This document shows, in pieces, positions 12,183 through 22,687 of a stretch of 64,000 nucleotides of DNA (its first letter is position 1; each line of letters starts with the position of its first letter). This DNA comes from Excoecaria cochinchinensis (Eukaryota > Streptophyta > Magnoliopsida > Malpighiales > Euphorbiaceae), in NCBI GenBank assembly GCA_947683425.1, contig CANTUQ010000083.1:2507001-2571000 (forward strand), given 5' to 3'. The notes under the pieces are model-generated. The model saw nothing but the letters and a program-made list of their open reading frames with translations. It was not told the DNA's origin and did no database searches. The position numbers and the translations under genes were made by a program.

Positions 12183-12890
12183 TGATATACTGTTTAAAGC
12201 CATAAAAATACCAAATTAAAGGGAAAAACCTTCAAGGTCGTGTCCAAATATAATCCAGCCAGAGCTCACTTGATATTGGAAAATCAGTAACGGCATGCTC
12301 ATACAGAACTTGAACTCGGGCTAGATGACCTGCAACCATTTCAAATTTCAAGTAGTTCTGCAACAAAATATGGACATAATTATTTTTCAAAAAATTATAA
12401 ACAAGAAAAAACATCAGAAAGGGGAATAAAACCTTATGATCAGCAAGGCAAAAACAAATTAAGTAAAAAGTAACGGAAAGAGGTAAACAACAATGACAGA
12501 CAGAATTTGAAAGTGTTATGTTCACAAGTTAAAAAAACAGAGACCCAAGAAGCTGGAAAGGTGTAATTAGAATGCCTAAAATAGCCTATTCTGCTTCTGC
12601 ACAGATAGAGAGAGAGAGAACATAGACAAGTAAACTATAGGAACAGATTCTATGTACCACGAAATTTTGAAATTTTTCAGTTTCAGACATATCATGCTTT
12701 AGAATCTGCCCTTCATATTGAGCACATACGCGTTATACATTTCAGTGGCCTTCCGAAATGCTGAAGCAACATAGGACGAAATCCCATCTGCATCACTTGA
12801 TTCAGTATTAAGAGCATTCCCTTGTTCCACTTCCCAAGCCTTATAGGCAAGGTGTGTTGATCTCAAGTTATGAAGCGGGACAGAAGACTA

Positions 12891-13297
12891 CCAAAGATCG
12901 TAAATGAGGAGACCTCCAATTTGTTGAATGACTTGGGCAATGCTAAAGCAAATACCCGAACTTTAATCGAGTACTACTAATCTTAACATATGAAATATTT
13001 TTAACATTGAAAGCTTATTTGAACGTGTCAAGTCACAGGTTGAATGCTGCAAGCAACTTTTGGTTTTGGCCCACCCATCCTGAAAAGTTTTCTTTTGTGG
13101 GCTGACCCATCCCAACTCAAAAATTAAGCTTTCAGGTATTCACTTATTGAGTGGGTCGAGTTTAGTTATGAGCCAAGTCAAAAAATTACCACCTTAACAA
13201 TTGTTTTGCTGGTAGCCAATATCCAATAAACATTAACTATTTGGTAAAATAATTACTTCATCGCCATAATACATTAATGACCAATATAAATAAATAT
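12891..13297. other. Unassigned spacer
   Basis: Between the SART3 exon and the probable copia LTR. It contains phrases such as TGGGCTGACCCATCCCAAC and GAGTGGGTCGAG, which resemble ends of plant DNA elements, but no paired terminal repeats or target duplication were found. No coding signal. Confidence 0.35.
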
Positions 13298-13642
13298 ATT
13301 GTTACATGTTTAACAATTCATAAATTTGTTTCTTGTTTATGTGAATTGTAAGGAAATCGAAAAATTAAGCGAAAGCAAGTGCAAAATTACATACCTCCAG
13401 TCATTACTAATGCAGACTTTTCTCTATTCAATTTCTCTCGCTTAACTCTTTTTTATTGATTGTATATTATTCTGTATCTTATATTTTCCATAGCAGAGAG
13501 AGGACCCCAAGCTATATATATAGCATTCGACAATCATGAATGCCTATTTAAGTTTCATAAATGTTACCACATCTTTTTTAAATGACCATCAATTGCCATT
13601 AAAAGTCATAATGTTTACACCACTAAATATCAAACTGTTACA
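13298..13642 (-). repeat. Probable 3' LTR of copia element 1
   Basis: Immediately downstream (minus) of the copia pol stop is a purine-rich stretch AAGTGAGAGAA, then TGTAACAG at 13642, the usual layout of polypurine tract then LTR start. Inside are a TATA-like palindrome GCTATATATATAGC (13511-13524) and AATAAA near 13455 on the minus strand. I place the far end at a TGTAACA near 13298, which is uncertain because the partner LTR is not in the window. Confidence 0.5.
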
Positions 13643-13984
13643 TTCTCTCACTTGGTGCTTAACATCAATTTACTATTTTTACTGAGAACCAAAACACATG
13701 AATCATAGAGATAAATTGTCTTAGTGTGAGTAATATCAACTATGTATTACAATGTATTTAGCTTCCCAAATTCCTTAAGTGGTAACAAAACTTAATGAAT
13801 AAACCCTTTGTTTATTCTTGGTTCGGAATAAAGTATATTTTCCAAATGAAGTAAAGTGCACACATAAATGAGAAAATAACTGAATGCATAAGAGTGTCAT
13901 TACTACACTGAATGTATATTCAAATTAAAAAGAGGAAACAATCCCCATTCTCTCTACATGATCCTTAAATTTTTGTGGTGGTAT
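13643..13984 (-). pseudogene. Copia element 1: RNase H C-terminus and 3' tail
   Basis: Minus strand. The segment 13984-13925 reads KFKDHVERMGIV and then stops at TAA (13925-13927), the usual C-terminal tail of Ty1/copia RNase H. It is the exact continuation of the copia frame that ends with DPLTKVI at 28445. The two halves are separated by the solo LTR, and the codons join across the GGTAT target duplication. About 280 bp of untranslated sequence and the polypurine tract follow before the LTR. Confidence 0.85.
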
Positions 13985-14865
13985 TATAATGGCCCCAATA
14001 CCGGACTAGCCGGAAATAGTATTTCTCGATAGTGAGTAGTGACACCGCGGTAAATAGTACTTTCCGGAATCGAAAAATATTTTATTTGATTATTGGAGAA
14101 TATAAGTTACGATGAGTTTGAGCTTAAAATTTGAAGTGAAATCGAGGTCAAATAGAGTTTCAAAAGTCAAAAATAAGAAAAAGTAGCGGCTCTGATTTGA
14201 ATAGTTATTAAGTTGAGTAGGAGTTTGACCGGGTCATAGAAGAGGTTACGGACCTCAGAAAAATAATATGAGAATATGGATATACTTGTATTGATGAGTA
14301 GGATCATATGATAATGAAAAATTTAATTTTGGTGACACTGAAAAATTATGTTATCGGACTGATAAATAATTACTGAACCGAGAAATAATTTTCGATTGAT
14401 CCAAAAATATTATTAGAGTCTAATGAATATGTTTTAAGAATTATGGAGTCAATTTTATGAGGAATTGACTTTCTAAGGAAAAAGATATGATTTCGGTTTG
14501 AATAGCACTCGGTTGACTGGAGGTTTGACCGAGGCTTTAAAAATAGCAAATGATGTCCAAATATTTCAATAATTTACAGATAGGCTAGAAATAATATTTA
14601 AAATTTTTTGGTACTAAAAATGGAATTTTTCGAGAACACCAAAAATTTATGACCGGACCAATTTGATTGAACTACACCGAAAACAGACTCCGATTGGGCT
14701 GAAATTTTGTGTACAGCCTAATATTTACATGATATGAATTATGAAATCAAATTTGGAGCGATTTGGAGTTGGAAAGTGAGAAACCCATAGAAAAGTGCAT
14801 ATTGAGCCTAAAAAGTGCAATTGGGTTTTATAGGGTGGACCATTAGTTGGACCATTTTGGACCAC

Positions 14866-14873
14866 TATAAAAG
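14866..14873 (+). promoter_or_regulatory. TATA box of the solo LTR
   Basis: TATAAAAG in a context typical of an LTR promoter: diverged U3 upstream, with a C/T-rich leader (CTTCTCTTCC, CTTCAATCC) downstream. The inverted copy near 10.5 kb stops just short of the equivalent position. Confidence 0.6.
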
Positions 14874-15487
14874 CAATTGATCGTAGTCCTTATCTATTCT
14901 GCCTTCTCTTCCCCTTAGTGTGGCCGAAGTGCCTCTCTTGTTCTTTTTCTCCATTTTCTTCAATCCTTGCTTGATTTCTTGTTTAATTCAAGCATGCTAA
15001 AATTAATTCAGCCCCTCTATGAGTTCATAGTACCCTCTAGCAGCCATTTAGTGGATTAAAAGCTAAGAAAAGTGAAGATCAAAGATTATGTCTCAAAATA
15101 GAGGTAAGAGATTTAGCTTGATTTAATTTATTTTAATGGTTTCTATGAGTGCTCTAGGATTTCTAGAGTATGTTTATAAGGTTAGATTTGATAAAAGAAG
15201 AAAATTGATGTGTGTTTCTTTGTTGTGCAAATTTGGCCATGGATGAGGAATTGGAGGAAATTGGCTTTTCAAAGGTTAAGGCTAGGAAAAAGGAAGCTTG
15301 TGAAGGCTATAGCATGGATGTGAGGTTTGTGATTACTAAATCCATGCATTTCCTTTGAAAAAATTAGAGTTTTCTATTATGTTGTATAGTGATTATGTGT
15401 GATATGCATGTGAAAGTGAAATTGAGGTGATAATTGAGCTTAGGGAGGGTAACTAAGCTAATTAGAGTCATTAAAATGAAAGAAAAT

Positions 15488-18008
15488 TGTAACACCCCCT
15501 ACCCATACGTAGGCAATCCAATCCGATAAGGAGTGAGACGCCGTATGAGCAAAGGTGCCACCAAACAGATACAAAGCAATTCATACATTCATTCATACCA
15601 TACAAACAGAAATACGGAATAATTAAAAACTTTAAAGGAAAAGAAAGCCATGGTTGATCAAGCATTAATATAACAAAACCATTACAATAATGTTCTGATC
15701 AAACCAGCTGGTACAAAAGATATTACAAAAACCAAAATATAAATACAATAGCGGAAGCTAAAACAAAACTGATACATGAGAGTTCTGTATAAAAAGAATC
15801 ATCACTGATTACAGAAACTGAGCCCTAAACTAAAACCTTCTGTGTTGGCTTGACGGCGGTGACTCTCTCAAAGCAAAACTCCTTCCGCACCTGCACGGGT
15901 AAAAACACTGTGCTAAGCGATAAACGTTTAGTGGGGAAACACACATAAAATATGAACGGCCACTCACAATGGTCGTCAAGGCATAACACATTCACAATGG
16001 CAAAATGCAATAACTCATAACATAATTCATAAGAATATGCTCTCAATTTAAAGCCATACATTCAGCATCTCAAATTCATATTCATTTCCATATTAATTGA
16101 ACATACCATTCATCATTATACTCATTCCGATATCACATGTATATAGTCATAAGAGTAGAGCAAACCAATGGAACACCAAAAGAACACCTACTGACTCTGG
16201 GTAGTGGATAACGAGTGTACAGACAGTACTTTATGGGTACGAGCCGATTACAGACAGTACCTTACGGGTACGAAATGAGAAAACCATTTTACTTTTAACT
16301 TTTACAAATCATTTTCAAAAGGGACCTTAAACAAGATCCTTACACATAAAGGGTTCGCGAGGAACCAAACGTGGACCTGATCGGGGTCCAAACGAAACTG
16401 AGGGCTGCAGCTAAAAGACTCTATTAGGCATGCCTAACTATCCACTTACTTGACTCTAGCAGGTTATGCGTCATTCAAATCATATTTCAGAATATAACAT
16501 ATAATTCATCTGAAGAATCATGGTATCACTCATATTAAAGCATATAAAAGTATGACATGCATTATATAGCAGTATAAGTCCATTCGGAAGTATTATGGAA
16601 TCCATTTTTGAGTTAAAACTGGGAAATTTCCAAAAATGGACCGAACGGGGTGACCGACGAGGTTGGCTGGTCACGAGTCATGACTGGCATCACAACTCGT
16701 GACTGGCCTCCTCACAAGGCTTGTCACGAGACGTGACTGGGGGTCACGCCTCGTGGCTGGCTTCCTGGTCACGTCGTGACTTGTCTCTCTCTTGCTGGTC
16801 ACAACTCGTGATTAAGTGTCACGTCTCGTGACTGGCTTCTTTGGGGCTGGTCACGCGTGACTGTCTCAGGCCGGTCACGAGTCGTGACTGGGAGTCACGC
16901 CTCGTGACTGCCTTCCTCTTGGCTGGTCACGAGTTGTGACAAGCAGTCACAACTCGTGACTAGCTTCTTTCTGGCAGGTCACGAGTCGTGACTGGAAGTC
17001 ACGTCTCGTGACTTGCCTCTCTTCTTGGGTAGTCACGCGACAGACACAACAAAACGGGAATTTTCTACAGTAACACGATTTTCCAGTTTTCCAGAATTTC
17101 CCAGAACATAGAAATCAACTCCAAACTTGAATCAAAATCACACAAATCAGTTCTTACCTTCCAGAAGATCATTCAAGCATCAAAATGACATATAAACAAC
17201 TTAATTCAACACTCGCCACAACCAAAATCATACATAACCACATTCAAGAACATAAACCCTATAAATTTACAGTAAGTTCAAATCAAGCACAATCCACAAG
17301 CAAAAATCCCAAACCTGAGATTCTAAGCTTCAATCACTTAGCTCCACTAGGTCCAGCAATTTCCTTGCCCTTTAGATCGCGAGGGAGATCAACTAACAAT
17401 CAACACACCAAGAACAACCAAAATAAAAACCCTAAGTTAAATCTAAACCCAAAGAAGAAGAAGATGAAACAAATGAGAGAACAAAATGAGAAGAATATAA
17501 TTACTTACGAAAGAAGATGCAAAGAGATGATTAACTTCACCAATAAAGTCTTGAATCCTCAATACAATTCTTAGAATGAAGAAAATGAAGAAGAAGAAGG
17601 TGAGTGAAGAAGGAAACGTGAATCTGCCAATTTCCTTTCTTTCTTTCCTTTTTCTTTTTCTTTTTTTTGCCCTAAGCATGTGTCAACTTCCTATTGGTGA
17701 AGCTAACCACTCACACCAAACAACCATGCATTACACACACCCAATGCATTCTCAACTAAAAACACCCTACAATGGTATGCGCATACACACGCAATGCCTT
17801 CTCAACTTAAAACACCTTAATATGATATGCTCAAGTACACACAACCATACCCAATTAATTCACACACTAATACCCTATATGCACCCACATACTAACAAAA
17901 CCCAAAAACATGCATTTTACTAAAATACCCTTATGATATGCCGAACACATGCAAATGCAGGCTCACACAGAGAGGCTCATTCTACTAGGGGGCAAACGGG
18001 GTGTGATA
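15488..18008 (-). repeat. Chromovirus 3' LTR
   Basis: Plus-strand ends are TGTAACACC at the left and GGTGTGATA at the right, the last being a decayed form of the GGTGTGACA seen in the other LTR. It contains two copies of an ACAGACAGTAC...GGGTACGA motif (16219-16274) and the dense TCACG...CGTGA palindrome array at 16665-17040. Confidence 0.95.
16665..17040. repeat. Array of GTCACGAnTCGTGAC-like palindromes (3' LTR)
   Basis: About 15 short units at 17-30 bp spacing, each a variant of GTCACGA-n-TCGTGAC, most followed by TGG. The core is an inverted repeat around one central base. Variation lies mainly in the two or three central bases (AG, CC, TC, AA). The array is shared with the 5' LTR at 23865-24240. 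Confidence 0.9.
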
Positions 18009-18177
18009 ACTCTCCCCTACTAATAAGAATTTCGTCCTCGAAATTCTCACCTGAACTGAACAACTGCGGATACTGAGCTCTCATCGACTCTTCCGGTTCC
18101 CAAGTCGCTTCCTCGACTCCATGATGGCTCCATAACACTTTTACCAAAGGGATCTGCTTACTCCTCAGTTGCCTCAC
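17977..18177 (-). pseudogene. Chromodomain of chromovirus pol
   Basis: After a stop at 18178-18180 the frame continues with LVKVLWSHHGVEEATWEPEE then YPQLF, a chromodomain at the C-terminus of integrase (core about 18150-18040). In chromoviruses this module targets integration by recognising histone marks. The preceding stop reads TGA where CGA is expected. The tail of the frame runs over the polypurine tract into the LTR. Confidence 0.85.
18009..18022 (-). other. Polypurine tract of chromovirus
   Basis: On the minus strand GTAGGGGAGAG directly precedes the 3' LTR. This is the expected position and composition for the plus-strand DNA primer. Confidence 0.75.
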
Positions 18178-18180
18178 CTC

Positions 18181-19141
18181 TCAAGCTAGAATGGCTCTCG
18201 GTTTCTCATCAAAGGAGAAATCTGGCTGAACCTGAATATCCTGAACTGAAAGAACATGCGAAAGATCTGATCTATACCGACGAAGCATCGAAATATGGAA
18301 CACATCGTGTAACTTTGCTAACTCCATCGGTAAAGCCAATCTATAGGCTACAGGTCCTACCTTAGCCAAAATCTCATAAGGAGCAATGAAACGAGGACTA
18401 AGCTTGCCTTTCTTTCCAAATCGAAGCACTTTCCTCCAAGGTGAAACTTTAAGGAAGACTTTGTCCCGGATCTCAAAATGCACGTCTTTCCTCTTCAAAT
18501 TGGCATAAGATTTTTTGTCAATCCTTGGCTGCCTTCAAATTCCGCTGCACCACTCTGATCTTTTCTTCAGTATCTCTAACCAAGTCTGGCCCAATCACTG
18601 ATCTCTCGGATAGCTCGGTCCAACAAACCGGAGTCCTACATTGTCGACCATACAAAGCCTCATACGGTGCCATACCGATGCTCGACTGAAAACTGTTGTT
18701 GCAGGCAAACTCCATAAGCGACACATATCTGTCCCAACTACCCGAAAAATCCAAAGCACAAGCCCTCATCATATCTTCTAAAATCTGAATGACCCGCTCT
18801 GACTGACCATCTGTCTGAGGGTGAAACGTTGTACTGAAGTTCAACTTAGTACCCAAATCTCTCTGCAACTCTTTCCAAAACTTGGAAGTAAACCTCGGAT
18901 CCCGATCTGAAACTATAGACAAAGGCACTCCATGCAACCGAACGATCTCATCCACATAGATACTGGCCAATCTCTCCATCGAGTAGTCCACTCTAACAGG
19001 CAGAAAATGAGCTGACTTCGTAAGTCAATCCACTATTACCCAAACTGAGTCATGCTTCTTCTGAGTCAAAGGCAAACCAGAAATAAAGTCCATGGTGATA
19101 TCATCCCACTTCCACTCAGGAATGGATAAAGGCGTAAGCAA
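18181..19141 (-). pseudogene. Chromovirus integrase core and C-terminal region
   Basis: Minus strand. The catalytic core contains SDRDPRFTSKFW (second Asp) and FHPQTDGQSERVIQ with the Glu, then MAPYEALYGRQCRTP, followed by the C-terminal region VFLKVSPWRKVLRFGKKGKL. Breaks are a stop at about 19139-19141 before the core, a TGA in place of the Arg of VDRLTK at about 19026, and a TGA plus a one-base insertion at about 18510-18516. At least two of the stops are CGA to TGA changes. Confidence 0.9.
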
Positions 19142-19960
19142 TCATGAGGGAACCTGATGCTCGGCCTTTACCTGTTGACAAGTCAAGCACTTGGAAACAA
19201 AATCCACTATATCACGCTTCATACCAGACCACCAATATAACTGATTCATGTCCCGATACATCTTTTTACTGCCAGGATGCATAGTAAAAACTGTATTATG
19301 CGCCTCACTCATAAGCTGATTCCTCAAATCCTCAGACTCTGGCACACACAAGCGATCTCTGAACATAAGCACCTCATTCTGAATTGAAAACTCTGACTGC
19401 TTACCCGATATGACCTCTTGCACAATCCGCTGAAGTCTCACATCATCCCTCTGAGCATCCATAATCCTCTGTCTCAAAGTGGGCTTCACCCGCAACTGAG
19501 CAATCAAAGCCCCATCTGAATCAAATCTCCATCTGAACCGTCTCAAGATCAAGGCTGAAACTAACTTCCGACTCAAAGCATCTGCGACTACATTGGCCTT
19601 ACCAGGATGGTAATCCACAATGCAGTCGTAGTCCTTAAACAACTCAAGCCAACGGCGCTGTCTCATGTTCAACTCTTTCTGTGTGAGAAAGTACTTCAAG
19701 CTCTTATGGTCCGAAAAGATCCTACACTTTTCTCCATACAGATAATGGCGCCAAAACTTTAAAGCAAAGATCACAGCCGCTAACTCAAGATCATGCGTCG
19801 GATAGTTCTTCTCATGTGGCTTTAACTGACGAGAAGCATAAGCCACAACCTTACCTTCTTGCATCAAAACACATCCAAGACCAAAACCCGAAGCATCACT
19901 ATAAATGACAAACTCCTTACCCGAAATGGGCTGAGTAAGAATAGGAGCCTCAACAAGCAA
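19142..19960 (-). pseudogene. Chromovirus RNase H and integrase zinc-binding domain
   Basis: 272 open codons on the minus strand, in the same frame as the RT segment but behind a TAG. RNase H motifs are YSDASGFGLGCVLMQ, YASRQLKPHEKNYPTHDLEL, FSDHKSLKYF and YHPGKANVVADALSRK. The zinc-binding module HNTVFTMHPGSKKMY ends at CLTCQQ, the HHCC arrangement of Ty3/gypsy integrases. The upstream TAG probably replaced CAG (Gln). Confidence 0.92.
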
Positions 19961-21361
19961 CTATTTTAACTGATCAAAACAAGCCTGGCATCTATCTGAC
20001 CACTCAAATCTGACCCCTTTTCTCAATAATCTAGTCATTAGAGTGGCAATCACAGAAAAGCCCTTAACAAACCGACGGTAGTACCCTGCTAAACCAAGGA
20101 AACTCCTCACTTCCTGAACATTTCTAGGCACTTTCCAATCAACAATCGCCTCAATCTTGGCCGGATCTACCTGAATACCCCTAGCTGAAACAATGTGACC
20201 CAAGAATGACACTTTTCGAAGCCAGAAATCACACTTGCTAAGCTTGGCAAACAACTGGTGCTCTCTCAATATCTGCAAAACCAATCGGAGATGCTCCTCA
20301 TGCTCACTCTCATCCTTGGAATACACCAAGATTTCATCAATGAACACTACTACAAATCGATCTAAGTATGGCCTAAACACACGGTTCATCAAATCCATAA
20401 AAGCCGCTGGAGCATTGGTCAAACCAAACGGCATCACAAGAAACTCATAGTGGCCATACCTAGTCCAAAATACAGACTTAACCACATCTGCATCCTGAAC
20501 TCGAAGCTGATAGTATCCTGATCGAAGATCTATCTTGGAGAAAACACCTGCACCCCGAAGCTGATCAAACAAATCTTCAATCCTAGGCAACAGATACTTA
20601 TTCTTCACTGTGACCTTATTTATCTGCCTGTAGTCGATACACATCTGCAGAGATCCATCTTTTTTCTTGACAAACAGAACTGGAGCTCCCCAAGGAGATA
20701 TGCTAGGTCGAATAAATCCCTTATCCAATAGCTCTTGTAGCTGAGTCTTAAGTTCCCTCAACTCTACAGGAGCCATCCGATAAGGTGCTTTCGAAATAGG
20801 TGTGGTACCCGGCATAATCTCAATGGACAACTCAACCTCTCTCTCAGGAGGCAAATCAGGCAACTCACTCGGGAACACATCACTAAACTCCCGCACAACA
20901 GGGATGTCCTCAATCTGAACCTGATCTCTCTTGGAATCCAACACAACTGCTAGAATAGCCTCACAAGCTTTTCTGATAAACCTCTTGGCTTGCATCGCGG
21001 AAATCACATTATTCAAAGAACTAGCACCCAAACCCTTCATAAACACAGGAGACTGGCATCTATCCCTGAGCACAACTGTCTTCCTATGGCAATCAACTAT
21101 AACCCGATGCTTACCCAACCAGTCCATACCCAGAATCATATCAAACTCTCTGAAAGGTAACTCAATCAAATCTGCTAGAAGTACAACTCCCTCAACCATC
21201 AAAGGACAACTCCTAAAGACTCTACTCACACTGACACTATGCCCTAATGGACTGGTCACACAAATCTCATAATCTAACTGATCAACCACATGCAACTTAT
21301 CAACAATTTTATCTGTGCACAAGTATGAGTGTGTGGAACCAGGGTCAATTAGAGTATACAA
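19961..21361 (-). pseudogene. Chromovirus protease and reverse transcriptase
   Basis: 466 open codons, minus strand. The protease motif is TLIDPGSTHSYL; the canonical retropepsin triad is DSG or DTG, but here the second residue is Pro, which may be a lineage variant or a lesion. RT contains GFIRPSISPWGAPVLFVKKK, MCIDYRQINK, FSKIDLRSGYYQLR, MPFGLTNAPAAF and, at about 20331-20350, FIDEILVYS. Canonical elements have FIDDILIYS, so the second catalytic aspartate is a glutamate here. The frame ends in a TAG at 19961-19963 before RNase H. Confidence 0.93.
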
Positions 21362-22562
21362 TTCAGTGTCATGGAGTAGGAACTTACCAGCAATAACATC
21401 AGGCGCATCCTGCTCCTGGCTCTCACAGCATAAGCTCTAGTGGCAACCTGAGGAGGACGCTCAACAGTCTTAGAAGCAGCTCCATCTCTAGGTCGACCGC
21501 CTCGACCTCTACCTCTACCTCTACCTCTAGCAGCCTGAGAAGCATTCGACCCAACTCTGCTAGCTCCTCCCTGAGGTCCTGAATCCTCACTCATCTGGGG
21601 ACAACTAGCCACACGGTGCTCGGTGCTCCCACATCTAAAACATCCACCAGTGAGCCACCTACACTCACCCCGGTGAGCCTTGCTGCAATTCGCACAAACA
21701 GGTATAACATCAGATCTACCACCTCTGCCAGAACCAGATACTGCTGCAGAACCCTGTCTTCTACCACTAGAAGCTAAACCAGCTGCTGGCTCATCTTGCG
21801 GGTTCCTGGATCTCTTACCCGAAGATGAGGAAGAAAAGATTCCGACCTCTCTGCCCTCATGGCGGCCTCTGCAATCTGATAATAACTTACCCCAGGCATA
21901 CACATCAGAGAAATCAAGGCAATCTTCAATGACTCATTCAACCCGGCTTCAAAGTGCTTGCATCTGAAATCATCTGTCATAACCCCACGCGGAGCATAGC
22001 GAGACAACCGGTAGAACTCTTTCTCATAATTTGAAACTGACAAAGTCCTCTGCCTCAAACTCAGAAACTGTACCCATCTTGCATCCCTATAAGCTTGAGT
22101 CACAAACTTCCTAGTGAACTCCTCACTGAAGAAATCCCATGTAACTGGATCAGGCATCTGAGGTTGCCTACTAACCAATTCCCACCATTCATAGGCTGAC
22201 CCCTGAAGCAATGCCACAGCACACTCAGCTTGCTGATCGGGAGGACACCTGACTTCTTTTAAAGCTCTCTTTACCTTATCAAGCCACTTCTCAGCTAACT
22301 CAGACTCATTTAGTCCAGTCCCATAAAAATCCTCAACACCAGCTCTTCTCAAACTCTCAATAGGGGCTCTAGGAGCAGTCACTCTCTCCAAAATCCTAGC
22401 CATGTCCTGATGCAATCTGAACATAGCCTCAAAAGGCATGGCTGCGGCCTCGGGCTGGACCCTAGCATGCTGAGCCGACACAAAAATTGATGGATCTACA
22501 GCTTGAGGGTTCACACTCTCGGCGGATTCCTCAAGTGATCCACGAGCAGAATTAGAAGCCAT
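21349..22562 (-). pseudogene. Chromovirus gag, frameshifted
   Basis: Starts at the ATG at 22562 (MASNSARGSLEESAES). The retrotransposon gag domain includes AEKWLDKVKRALKEVRCPPD, SAYEWWELV and FVTQAYRDARWVQFLSLRQR. After AEAAMRAERS, near 21840-21855, homology moves to another frame that carries the nucleocapsid zinc knuckle CFRCGSTEHRVASC (C-x2-C-x4-H-x4-C) and Arg/Gly-rich sequence. A further frame change joins to protease near 21350. About 400 residues in all, normal for this family. Confidence 0.92.
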
Positions 22563-22670
22563 CTAAACAAACAAGAAACATCCGCATCAGCCAACACAGA
22601 TCTAGACACAAACACATCTAAGTAACTCAATATAGCAACAACAACAACACCCAGAAACGCCTAAACCTAG

Positions 22671-22682
22671 GCTCTGATACCA
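22671..22682 (-). other. Primer-binding site (initiator tRNA-Met)
   Basis: On the minus strand TGGTATCAGAGC lies 5 bp inside the 5' LTR. This is the standard plant initiator tRNA-Met complement used by many plant LTR retrotransposons. Confidence 0.95.
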
Positions 22683-22687
22683 AAAAC

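Larger units (their letters stand above)
10115..12890 (-). pseudogene. SART3: SART3-like middle exons (HAT repeats), disrupted
   Basis: Three minus-strand exons in correct protein order. About 12887-12705 reads LRSTHLAYKAWEVEQG then YVASAFRKATEMYN. About 12363-12233 reads NYLKFEMVAGHLARVQVL then FPISSELWLDY. About 10248-10115 reads VGNIVRNAYIKATKNCP then GELWVRYFLALERVLASEQ. These are consecutive HAT-repeat segments of SART3. The second exon loses frame after LDY by a small indel and runs to a stop. The intron between the second and third exon holds two DNA transposons. The N-terminal exons lie on the far side of this block (8520 downward), not upstream at higher coordinates, so the gene was broken and rearranged. 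An intact copy must be elsewhere if the function is retained. Confidence 0.8.

Noticed and set aside
11330..12190. GGACCGG/GGTTCAA-rich ends considered as a Mutator-like element
   Set aside because: The flanking duplication is 8 bp (TGATATAC), which fits hAT; Mutator-like elements usually make 9-11 bp duplications.
17185..17923. Open frames of 78-129 codons inside the chromovirus LTR, repeated at 24565-25096
   Set aside because: They lie within LTR sequence, are low-complexity (Lys/Asn- or Phe/Leu-rich) and resemble no family. They are duplicated only because the LTR is.
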